From NCBI GenBank assembly GCA_964579765.1, contig CAZOIK010000375.1, positions 1-6,962 of the forward strand: DNA of 6,962 bases, given 5' to 3'. The translations under genes were made by a program, and so were the position numbers. Position 1 is the first letter of the stretch; every line of letters begins with the position of its first letter. Below, one piece after another: positions 1 through 5,441 of the stretch. This DNA comes from DATNBT01 sp964579765. Lineage in GTDB: Bacteria > Acidobacteriota > Vicinamibacteria > Vicinamibacterales > CAVVIG01. A model generated the notes under the pieces. That model saw only the letters and a program-made list of their open reading frames with translations, made no database searches and was not told the DNA's origin.

Positions 1-148
1 GCCGTCGGTGGACATCATCGACCTCGACTACGACGCGTGGCACACCGACAAGGACGCGCTCGACGCGGTCAGCGCGCGCAGCCTGCAAACCGTCGGCGAC
101 GTGCTGCTGGCCGCGCTGCCCCGCATCGAAGCGCGTCTCACTCATTAA
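1..148 (+). CDS. M28-family zinc peptidase (glutaminyl-cyclase-like), C-terminal end only
   Basis: This is the last 48 codons of a gene that begins before the window; the frame opens at base 2 and ends at TAA 146-148. The translation contains VDIIDLDYDAWHT followed by DALDAVSARSLQTVGDVLLAALP. In M28 metallopeptidases and the related bacterial glutaminyl cyclases, the histidine of this 'WHT' block (codon 41-43 here) is a zinc ligand, and the 'D-x-L-D-x-V-S-x-x-S-L' block after it forms the last helices of the catalytic domain. Members are usually exported and act on small peptides or N-terminal residues outside the cytoplasm. The signal peptide and the other metal ligands lie outside the window, so substrate and location cannot be read here. 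Its stop codon overlaps that of the convergent small gene at 145-360. Confidence 0.8.
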   Translation, partial: PSVDIIDLDYDAWHTDKDALDAVSARSLQTVGDVLLAALPRIEARLTH

Positions 149-360
149 GCCTGGCCGCGAATGACGCCGGGCTCGCCCATGCCGAACTCGACGCGCGAGC
201 GCGCCATCTCGTCCTGACGCAGGCCGAGCGGCCACACCGCGTGGCCGAACGCCCCCTCGAGCATCAGCGCGCTGCCGGCGTACCACGCGAGCAGCGACGA
301 GAGCAGGAAGATCCAGGCGGCCAGCGCCGTCCAGCCGCCGCTCGCCGAGTCGAACGGCAT
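145..360 (-). CDS. 71-aa membrane protein resembling the C-terminal helix of GPR1/FUN34/YaaH (SatP-type) acetate transporters
   Basis: The ATG at 358-360 is preceded by a strong Shine-Dalgarno, GGAGGAG, 6 nt upstream, and the same frame is closed by TGA further upstream, so this is a complete short reading frame. Residues 8-31 are hydrophobic (GGWTALAAWIF...AWYAGSALM) and form one transmembrane helix. They are followed by LEGAFGHAVWPLG (residues 34-46) and a polar tail ending GEPGVIRGQA. The helix plus '...FGRxVLPxG' is how the last segment of SatP/YaaH acetate-succinate transporters ends (compare the E. coli SatP end, NEQFGRTVLPIG). Those proteins have about 190-200 residues and six helices; the first five are absent here and only about 85 bp separate this gene from the MutS-like gene upstream. 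It could be a truncated relic that kept or gained a start, or a stand-alone microprotein. Transport activity alone is unlikely. The family link is from memory of the motif, not a search. Confidence 0.6.
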   Translation of the reverse strand: MPFDSASGGWTALAAWIFLLSSLLAWYAGSALMLEGAFGHAVWPLGLRQDEMARSRVEFGMGEPGVIRGQA

Positions 361-445
361 GTGTTTCTCCTCCAGTGCGAACCGTCATTCCCATCGACGG
401 CTCCGCACCTGCCGTACTCAAACCGCTCGCCATCGCGCGCGCACG

Positions 446-2263
446 TCACACGTCGAGGCCGATCGAACGCATCAGCGCGAGCGCGTTGCTCTTGGTGACG
501 ACGCCGGGACGGAGCTGGTAGTCGAACGACAGCCGTCCGTGCTCGAGGTGATCGTCGAAGTGGACGTTGGCGCCCCGGCTGTCGGACGCGACGTCGGTCA
601 GCGCCAGGTCGTGCGTGGTGACGAGGCCGATGGCGCCGCGCTCGACGAGGCTCGTCACGATCGCGCGCGCGCCGATGCGGCGATCGTGGGAGTTCGTGCC
701 GTGCAGCACCTCGTCGATGAGGAAGAGCACCGGCGGCGGGCCGGTGGTCAAGCCGACGATCTGCCGGATGCGCGAGATCTCGGCGTAGAAGCGCGACGAG
801 CCCTGCTGCAGCGAGTCCACGATCCGGATCGACGCGCCGATCGCGAGCGGCGTCAGGCGCAGCCGCCGCGCGCACACCGGCGCGCCCGCCTGAGCCAGGG
901 CCGCGTTCACGCCGACTGTTCTGAGCAGCGTGCTCTTGCCCGACATGTTCGAGCCGCTGACGACGAGCAGCCGGAGATCGCCGCCGAGCTGGACGTCGTT
1001 CGCGACGCGGCGGTGCGCTGGAATGAGCGGATGCCCGAGCCGCTCGGCGTCGAACCTCGGCGGCCCCTCGACGAGCTCGGGGAAGGCATAGTCGGGCCGC
1101 TCGTAGTGCAGCGCGGCCAGCGCCGAGAGCGCCTCCGTCTCGCCCACGATCGCGAGCCAGCGTCTGACGGCGTGCCCATGCGTCCGGCGCCAGTCCTCGA
1201 CGGCGTACGACACGTGCAGATCCCAGAGCAGCAGCGGACCGGCGAATTGCATGATCGGGTTGCGTCGCGCGTCGATCAGCGCGGCCAGGCGGTTCAACCG
1301 CGCAATCGCCCGCGACGGCACGGCGCCGCCGGCCGTCAACGACGCCTGCAGCTCGCGCAGGCGCGGCGCCGAGAACGGCTCCGCTTCGATCCGCTCCAGG
1401 ATCTCGGACAGCAGGACGAGGCCGCCGGCACTCCGGCTGACCGCGCCGATAACGCGCTCGGTCCGCTTGCGGACACGCGAGACCACCGTGAGGCACGCCG
1501 CCGTGACGGCCAGGAAGTACGCAAGCAGGCGGGCGGCCGTCTCGGCCGGCACCACGACGACGCGCAGCAGGCTCAGCACGTAGATCGCGATCGCGGCGAG
1601 CGCGAACGCGCCGAGGACCGACAGCAGTTGCGCGGCCACGCGCCACGGCGACGGCGTGAACACGGCGGACGCCTCCGCCCACGCCGTCAGCGTCCCGTCG
1701 TCCACGCCGGCGCGCGCGTGGTCGCTCGCCACGCCGACCGCTTCGCTGAGATCGAGCCGCGGCGCCAGGTCGCGCACGGCCTCCTGGCGCGTGAGGACGA
1801 CCTTCGGCGGCGCGGGCGCGAGCAGCCACTGCGCGAGCGTCGCTTCGCCGATGCGCGTGCGGCCGGCGCCGAGCAGTTCGAACAGCGACGCCTCGCCAAA
1901 CACGTCGAGGTCGTGCGCATACGGATGCCGCTCGTCGAGGAACCTGCTGCCGTTCTCGCCCTGGCCGACCCAGCGGTCGTCGAGCCGCGCGAGGCCGCGC
2001 TCGTACAACGCCACGGCGCGCGCGAGCGCCGCGCGCCGCACTTCGAGGCGCCGCATGGGCCGATCGAGCGCGACGATGGGCGCAATCGGCAGGAGCAGCC
2101 ACCATGCGCGCACGGGCCCGCCGACGACCGGCACGAGCAGCAGTAGCGCGATGACGAAGAGGATTGCTCTCGCCGTGCCGAATTGCCGGTGCCGGGCATC
2201 GGTCGCGGCGAGCGAAAGGCGCCGCGCGTCGAGGCGGCGGCTGTATTCAGCGTGTGCGTCCAC
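446..2263 (-). CDS. Membrane-anchored MutS-family ATPase (lacks mismatch-recognition domain)
   Basis: The protein has 605 residues with a C-terminal MutS ATPase domain: Walker A GSNMSGKST (437-445), Walker B VLFLIDE (512-518), a GTNSHDR loop (522-528) and the TTHD histidine switch (549-552). The preceding HPLIPAHRRVANDV (411-424) matches the block before the P-loop in MutS. The N-terminal mismatch-reading domain (with its Phe-x-Glu) is missing. Instead there are hydrophobic pairs at about 33-66 and 212-261, which predict four membrane helices with a core-like helical region between and after them. Such MutS relatives are annotated 'DNA mismatch repair protein' in Acidobacteriota and Bacteroidota, but a role in repair is not established. 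The GTG start at 2261-2263 is chosen because the N-terminal charged segment EYSRRLDARR is typical of the group; no clear Shine-Dalgarno is visible. The start overlaps the end of the YdjM-like relic. Confidence 0.85.
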   Translation of the reverse strand: MDAHAEYSRRLDARRLSLAATDARHRQFGTARAILFVIALLLLVPVVGGPVRAWWLLLPIAPIVALDRPMRRLEVRRAALARAVALYERGLARLDDRWVGQGENGSRFLDERHPYAHDLDVFGEASLFELLGAGRTRIGEATLAQWLLAPAPPKVVLTRQEAVRDLAPRLDLSEAVGVASDHARAGVDDGTLTAWAEASAVFTPSPWRVAAQLLSVLGAFALAAIAIYVLSLLRVVVVPAETAARLLAYFLAVTAACLTVVSRVRKRTERVIGAVSRSAGGLVLLSEILERIEAEPFSAPRLRELQASLTAGGAVPSRAIARLNRLAALIDARRNPIMQFAGPLLLWDLHVSYAVEDWRRTHGHAVRRWLAIVGETEALSALAALHYERPDYAFPELVEGPPRFDAERLGHPLIPAHRRVANDVQLGGDLRLLVVSGSNMSGKSTLLRTVGVNAALAQAGAPVCARRLRLTPLAIGASIRIVDSLQQGSSRFYAEISRIRQIVGLTTGPPPVLFLIDEVLHGTNSHDRRIGARAIVTSLVERGAIGLVTTHDLALTDVASDSRGANVHFDDHLEHGRLSFDYQLRPGVVTKSNALALMRSIGLDV

Positions 2264-2611
2264 GGGGCTGAATCGTATCGCGTCGGGAGGGGCAGGATGG
2301 GCGGGATGGGAAGCGCGCGCCGTGCAGGCGCGTGAACGGCCAGAAGAGCGCGGCGCCGAGCCCGCCGTCGGTCATCGCGTCGAGCAGGCCGTGGCTCGCG
2401 AGCACGAGCGTCGCGACGAGCGCCGTGCGCGCGAACGGCCGCTTGAACAGCCGCGCGCCGAGGCCGACCGCGACGCCGCCCGCGACCGCGACGGTCAGCG
2501 AGTGCGTCGCGCCGCCATGTCCCCACGGCGCGCCGGCCACCGCGGCGCGCGTGCGCGATCGTTCGCACGCGCGGCGGCCAGACCCACCGCGACGTGTCCG
2601 ACGCTCGCCAC
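2247..2611 (-). pseudogene. Decayed YdjM-like (DUF457) membrane metal-dependent hydrolase gene with internal deletion and frameshift
   Basis: Starting at GTG 2611, which directly follows the TAG of the DUF6152 gene, the frame reads (M)ASVGHVAVGLAAARA. This is the usual N-terminus of small YdjM-type membrane hydrolases. That frame then degenerates and stops at 2497-2495. In a different frame, from about 2540 down to 2290, comes AGAPWGHGGATHSL, then two hydrophobic stretches, then LASHGLLDAMTDGGLGAALFWPF: the histidine motif and C-terminal half of the same family. Intact relatives carry roughly 40 more residues between these blocks, including a PDxD acidic motif; here there is no room for them. 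The usual 'PWRPIP' tail is also lost, replaced by an unrelated run to the stop at 2247-2249, which overlaps the MutS-like start by 17 nt. The best reading is a frame-altering deletion plus 3' erosion. A sequencing indel alone would not explain the missing segment. Confidence 0.65.
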
Positions 2612-3007
2612 CTACGGCGGACAGGCGTCGTTGGTCACCGTGCACACGCGCAGCATGCGCCCATCGGCGAGCACGATCGACGCCGTGGCCGCGTGACGGC
2701 TTCCGTCGAGCGCGAGCATCACGTTCATGATCACGCGATCGCCGGCCTTGATCGTGTCCGGCCCCACGCCGTCGCGGCGCATCCCTTCTGGATGACGGCT
2801 CTCGATGTCCCAATCGACGGCCGCGCCCTTCGCGTCCGGCACCTCCAGGTGATAGACGACGTGCGGGTATTTCCAGTCGATGGACGTGACGGTCCCGCTC
2901 AGCGACACGAGCCTGCTGACATCGACGGTCCCGGCGACCGTGTGATGCGCCAGCCCCTGCGCGGCCGACAGCAGCACGATCGCCGCGACGGACGCGATGG
3001 TCTTCAT
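2612..3007 (-). CDS. DUF6152 secreted protein, second paralogue
   Basis: A 131-residue exported protein. Residues 1-20 (MKTIASVAAIVLLSAAQGLA) are a signal peptide, and the mature protein begins HHTVAGTVDVSR. It then follows the DUF6152 plan: LSGTVTSIDWKYPH (36-49), a central 'WDIESRHPEGMRRDG' region (66-80), IKAGDRVIMN (86-95), DGSRHAATASIVLADGRML (101-119). The upstream neighbour (3015-3419) aligns with it along its whole length, so the pair arose by old tandem duplication. Unlike its neighbour it ends VCTVTNDACPP, with cysteines at 122 and 129 that could form a disulfide after export. Only 7 nt separate its ATG from the upstream stop and no Shine-Dalgarno is visible, so translation probably depends on re-initiation. 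Its TAG is followed at once by the GTG of the YdjM-like relic. DUF6152 is a small beta-rich domain of unknown function, common in Acidobacteriota. Confidence 0.8.
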   Translation of the reverse strand: MKTIASVAAIVLLSAAQGLAHHTVAGTVDVSRLVSLSGTVTSIDWKYPHVVYHLEVPDAKGAAVDWDIESRHPEGMRRDGVGPDTIKAGDRVIMNVMLALDGSRHAATASIVLADGRMLRVCTVTNDACPP

Positions 3008-3014
3008 GCGCCGG

Positions 3015-3419
3015 CTAGGGATTGGTCGTCTCGCTCGAACCGGCGAACAGCCGGCGCCCCGTGCTCGACAGGATCATCGACCGGGCGTTGCCGAGGAGGC
3101 TGCCGTCCTTGGCGCGCGTGCCTTCGACCGTGACCTCGTCGCCGATCTTCACGGAGTTCGGCGTCCAGCCGTTGCGCAGGAGCGCGTTGGGATTGCCGAG
3201 CTCGAGCGCCCAGTTTTCGACCTTCCCCGTCTCGGTCTTCACGTCGATGTAGAAGAAGCAGTGGGGATTGGTCCACTCGATCTTCGTCACCGTCCCGGTG
3301 AGCTTGATCGGCTGTTTGACGTCGTACTCGGCCGCGAACGAGTGATGGGCCAGCGCGGGCACGGCGGCCGCAAGCAGACCGGCGAGGCTGACAACGACGA
3401 CAGTCACCCTGGTTCTCAT
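3015..3419 (-). CDS. DUF6152 secreted protein, first paralogue
   Basis: A 134-residue exported protein with a signal peptide at 1-24 (RTR positive end, hydrophobic core, PALA cleavage site). The mature part starts with the family hallmark HHSFAAEYD (25-33), followed by LTGTVTKIEWTNPHC (40-54), GKVENWALELGNPNALLRNGW (65-85), VKIGDEVTVEGTRAKDGS (90-107) and NARSMIL...GRRLFAG (111-127). This is a canonical DUF6152 protein of usual length; its biochemical function is unknown. The start is ATG 3417-3419, with GGAG 8 nt upstream and a normal signal peptide. An in-frame ATG at 3435-3437 would add six residues; it overlaps the previous gene's TGA as ATGA, which suggests translational coupling with the DGKP protein upstream. 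The 7-nt gap to the second paralogue points to one transcript. Confidence 0.88.
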   Translation of the reverse strand: MRTRVTVVVVSLAGLLAAAVPALAHHSFAAEYDVKQPIKLTGTVTKIEWTNPHCFFYIDVKTETGKVENWALELGNPNALLRNGWTPNSVKIGDEVTVEGTRAKDGSLLGNARSMILSSTGRRLFAGSSETTNP

Positions 3420-3433
3420 CGCGCACACTCCAT

Positions 3434-4318
3434 TCATTTGCTGGCGCCCGGAGCGAACAGACGGGCGGAGTCCCGCTCGTTCTCGAGACAGAACTCCTCG
3501 ATCATCTGCGTGTCGATCATGATCTTCATGTTCATGTCGATCGTGAACGGTTTCGTATACGCCTTGGGATCGTCGATCGTGATCACGAGGTTGAGCGTCC
3601 CGAAATTCGGCCGGGTGATCCGCTCGGTCATCGACGCCGCGTCCGTGATCGGCGTGCCGGGCGTGTCGAGCCACTGGTCGTCGCGGAATCCCTTCGTCGT
3701 AATCACCAGCGCGTCGCCATCCCACTTCCCGATCGAATAGCCGCTGTAGATCGGGTGCATCAGCTCGGGGAATGGCCGGCCGTCCAGGTAGATCTGGCGG
3801 AATTCGGCGTTCCACTCGTTGAGCATCAACAGCTCGCCGGGGACGAAGAACATCTTCGTGAAATGCGGAAGCCAGTACACGCGCGGGTAGTTGTCCGGCT
3901 GGCAGCGCGGGTGCGGATCGTCTTTCGAGAGCTCCGCGGTGCGCTTCTTCGCGAGCGCCTCGGCCCACGGCTGAAACGGCAGGCCGCCGGGCACGGAGTT
4001 GGGCCCGTTCGGCACTCTCACCATCTCGCCGGGCGTGCAGGGCTTCGCCAGCCGCACGCGCGACGCCAGATCGGGCGTGCACTCCCGCTCGCGGTCAGGC
4101 TGCCAGAAGCCGATGAAATCGGGCTTGCCGTCCGGCTGCCGCGGCGCCGGCGCCTTCAGGTTCGGCTTCCCGTCGGCGAGCCGGGGCACGTTCTGCGTCG
4201 GATACGTCACCCACTGGCCGAAGGCGTGCGCCGAGCACGCCAGCACGAAGACGCCGACCACGACCGCGCCACACGCCCGCGCGCCCGCGCGACGGTGCTC
4301 TCTGCCATTCGTAGACAT
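3434..4318 (-). CDS. Secreted protein of unknown function with 'DGKP' repeats (Acidobacteriota type)
   Basis: A 294-residue exported protein with an N-terminal signal peptide (arginine-rich start, hydrophobic core 16-28, AHA cleavage near 32). The mature region begins QWVTYPTQNVPRLADGKP and carries the paired phrase ADGKPNLKAPAPR / PDGKPDFIGFWQP (48-74). Further family blocks are FRQIYLDGRPFPE (173-185), YSGYSIGKWDGDALVITTKGF (191-211) and SMTERITRPNFGTLNLVITIDDP (229-251), which suggest a beta-rich fold. Proteins of this layout are abundant in Acidobacteriota, often beside DUF6152 genes as here, but I know of no assigned function. I chose ATG 4316-4318 because GGGTGGA lies just upstream and a signal peptide follows; in-frame starts at 4342 (ATG) and 4369 (TTG) would lengthen the N-terminus and bury that site. 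The stop overlaps the optional ATG of the next gene. Confidence 0.8.
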   Translation of the reverse strand: MSTNGREHRRAGARACGAVVVGVFVLACSAHAFGQWVTYPTQNVPRLADGKPNLKAPAPRQPDGKPDFIGFWQPDRERECTPDLASRVRLAKPCTPGEMVRVPNGPNSVPGGLPFQPWAEALAKKRTAELSKDDPHPRCQPDNYPRVYWLPHFTKMFFVPGELLMLNEWNAEFRQIYLDGRPFPELMHPIYSGYSIGKWDGDALVITTKGFRDDQWLDTPGTPITDAASMTERITRPNFGTLNLVITIDDPKAYTKPFTIDMNMKIMIDTQMIEEFCLENERDSARLFAPGASK

Positions 4319-4340
4319 GCGTCCACCCTTTATGGTTCGC

Positions 4341-4369
4341 ATACTCCGCCCGGCGTCCTGCGGTGTCAA
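4341..4369 (-). promoter_or_regulatory. Possible internal promoter before the secreted DGKP protein
   Basis: A perfect TTGACA (4369-4364) overlaps the MmcQ/YjbR stop codon. A weak -10 candidate, GAGTAT (4346-4341, three of six), follows after 17 nt, and a start near 4334 would leave a short leader containing GGGTGGA. The -10 is poor, so this is only a candidate; if real, it would let the DGKP/DUF6152 genes be expressed apart from the genes upstream. Confidence 0.3.
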
Positions 4370-4737
4370 GACTTTCGTGAGGCGCGCCGCCGTTTCGCCG
4401 GCGGCTTCCGGCTGACGACGCGATGCGCGCCGAGCACGAGATCCTCGAGCGCCTCGCGGGTGACGCGAGTCAGTCTCACGAGCACGATTGGATACGCGGC
4501 GTAGTGCGGCTTGACGTAATACACGTCCGGCGCCTCCTCGAGCAGCGCGTCACGCGCCTCCACGCCGGACACGTAGACCGCCGCCGAATCCGGCTCGACT
4601 TCGCGATTGATCGGGATGCCCGCGAAGATGCGGCCGTTGACGCGCAGCACGGGCGTGCCGTAGGCCGTCGATTCCTCGACGCCCGGCAGCGCCCGCGCAA
4701 TCTCGCGGACCGTGTCGAACGTCACCTTTCGCCCCAT
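4366..4737 (-). CDS. MmcQ/YjbR family protein
   Basis: A 123-residue soluble protein with the MmcQ/YjbR (DUF419) pattern: FDTVREIARALPGVEES (7-23), the YGTPVLRVNGRIFAGI strand pair (26-41), then an alternating strand and acidic helix (VYVSGVEARDALLEEAP), YVKPHYAAYPIVLVRL (74-89) and a closing helix REALEDLVLGAHRVV. Length and block order are normal. The fold resembles a CyaY-like double-wing and is often named 'DNA-binding', although the molecular role is not established. The C-terminus ends in a basic run (KPPAKRRRASRKS), which might bind nucleic acid. The ATG at 4735-4737 is the only good start at the family's usual N-terminus but has no Shine-Dalgarno: the repeat array at 4738-4816 occupies that position. 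A perfect TTGACA overlaps the stop and may serve the next gene. Confidence 0.88.
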   Translation of the reverse strand: MGRKVTFDTVREIARALPGVEESTAYGTPVLRVNGRIFAGIPINREVEPDSAAVYVSGVEARDALLEEAPDVYYVKPHYAAYPIVLVRLTRVTREALEDLVLGAHRVVSRKPPAKRRRASRKS

Positions 4738-4816
4738 ATTGCAGGATGGCAGAATGGCAGGATTTCAGAATGGCAGATTGCAGAATTCAATCCTGCCATC
4801 CTGCAATCCTGCAATT
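4738..4816. repeat. Strand-switching array of about 8-nt units with 15-bp perfect inverted ends
   Basis: Left part: consecutive units ATTGCAGG, ATGGCAGA, ATGGCAGG, ATTTCAGA, ATGGCAGA and TTGCAGA. After the GAATTC centre (4783-4788) the units appear reverse-complemented: TCCTGCCA, TCCTGCAA, TCCTGCAA. The outermost arms, 4738-4752 and 4793-4807, are a perfect 15-bp inverted repeat, and 4754-4764 with 4789-4799 form an alternative 11-bp pairing. The array fills the gap between the SnoaL-like stop and the MmcQ start. Its A/T-richer, low-complexity composition stands out against the GC-rich genes. RNA from either strand could form a stem-loop; there is no T-tract, so it is not a classical terminator. 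Confidence 0.85.
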
Positions 4817-4826
4817 CGTATCTCTG

Positions 4827-5324
4827 TTATTTCCTCGGCGGCGCGATTGTGGCCGGATCCCAGTGCTCGTCGGCCTTGCCGTTGACGAAGCGCCAGGTGT
4901 CGAACCACGACGTGTAGTAGTCCTGGCCGGGATGCCGCGGGTCGGGGTACTTGCGCGGGGTGAGCACGGTGACGTAGTCGCCGTCCGCCATGACGGCCAC
5001 CACCGGCGTCTTGAGCGCGCCGCACGGGTCGGTCTTCTTCACCTTAATCACTTTCGTGAAGTACGTGATGACGCCGTCGAGCCCGGACGCGGCGTTCGGG
5101 TTGTGCTGGTGGTAGGCGGGCGTCAGCCACTCGCCGGCGCGGTCCCACTGGCCGCACTGCAGCAGCTCGCGCTCGATGTGCAGAGCCGCCTGCTTGTTCC
5201 TGTTGAGCGCGGGATTGCTGTCCTTGAAGAGCGCCTCGGGATCCTTGACGCCAACGACCGGCTCCTGCGCGTAGGTCGCGGCGCCCGCCGCGAGGATGAC
5301 CGCTGCCAAGACAAGTGTTCGCAT
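4827..5324 (-). CDS. Secreted SnoaL-like / NTF2-fold protein
   Basis: A 165-residue protein with a signal peptide (residues 1-19, cleavage near TYA-QEP). The mature part has the SnoaL-like cone-shaped barrel pattern of the 'predicted aldol condensation-catalysing' group: an N-terminal helix ending WLTPAYHQHNPNAASGLDGVITYF (66-89), a central strand VVAVMADGDYVTVLTPRK, and the closing TSWFDTWRFVNGKADEHWD (138-156). The YxQHNP and EHWD blocks line the pocket in relatives, but those are mostly cytoplasmic and poorly characterised, so substrate and catalysis remain unknown. Two ATGs are possible; I chose 5322-5324 because GGGAG lies 6 nt upstream, whereas the ATG at 5328-5330 abuts that same site with no spacing. 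It is the first gene of the leftward series and is divergent from the sigma factor gene. Confidence 0.82.
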   Translation of the reverse strand: MRTLVLAAVILAAGAATYAQEPVVGVKDPEALFKDSNPALNRNKQAALHIERELLQCGQWDRAGEWLTPAYHQHNPNAASGLDGVITYFTKVIKVKKTDPCGALKTPVVAVMADGDYVTVLTPRKYPDPRHPGQDYYTSWFDTWRFVNGKADEHWDPATIAPPRK

Positions 5325-5353
5325 TCGCATCTCCCGGAAATGTGAGGGTCTCA

Positions 5354-5372
5354 GGGCCGAGATAATCGGCCC
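5354..5372. promoter_or_regulatory. Palindrome GGGCCGA-N5-TCGGCCC in the divergent intergenic region
   Basis: A perfect 7-bp inverted repeat (5354-5360 and 5366-5372) around a 5-nt A/T-rich centre, GATAA. It lies between the SnoaL-like gene and the sigma gene and encloses the likely leftward -10 box. This position suits a dimeric repressor's operator. With no following T-run it is not a good terminator. No neighbouring gene encodes an obvious DNA-binding repressor. Confidence 0.45.
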
Positions 5373-5391
5373 AAGGCGACCTCCGAGTCAA
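5362..5391 (-). promoter_or_regulatory. Candidate housekeeping-sigma promoter for the SnoaL-like gene
   Basis: On the - strand, TTGACT (5391-5386, five of six consensus bases) is followed after 18 nt by GATTAT (5367-5362, four of six). Transcription would begin near 5355, leaving about 30 nt to the chosen start at 5324 and including its GGGAG site. The -10 lies within the GGGCCGA palindrome. Confidence 0.45.
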
Positions 5392-5441
5392 CCTGCCGTC
5401 ATACCTAACGTTCCGGCCGCCCCGGTCGTCTAAAGGGCTGA

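Noticed and set aside
264..2146. Very long open frames on both strands across the MutS-like gene
   Set aside because: They are Arg/Ala/Pro-rich shadows caused by high GC content, with no recognisable motifs, and they overlap a well-supported MutS-family gene.
3015..4082. A single 355-residue protein ending in the DUF6152 domain
   Set aside because: Its first 200 or so residues are an out-of-frame reading of the DGKP gene; the signal peptide and GGAG site place the real start at 3419.
4738..4816. CRISPR-like repeat array
   Set aside because: Units are about 8 nt, contiguous, degenerate and flip strand midway; there are no spacers and no cas genes.
4746..5345. Rightward coding frame opposite the SnoaL-like gene
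   Set aside because: It begins inside the repeat array, has no family motifs, and lies antisense to a gene with a signal peptide, ribosome site and family blocks.
5354..5372. Rho-independent terminator
   Set aside because: The stem is good, but neither strand has a T-run after it and the site lies between divergent genes, where a promoter or operator is expected.
5405..5432. ECF-type autoregulated promoter for the sigma gene using CGTCTA near 5428-5433
   Set aside because: The -10-like CGTCTA is present, but no GGAAC-type -35 lies at the right distance on the + strand; a GGAAC on the - strand points the wrong way.
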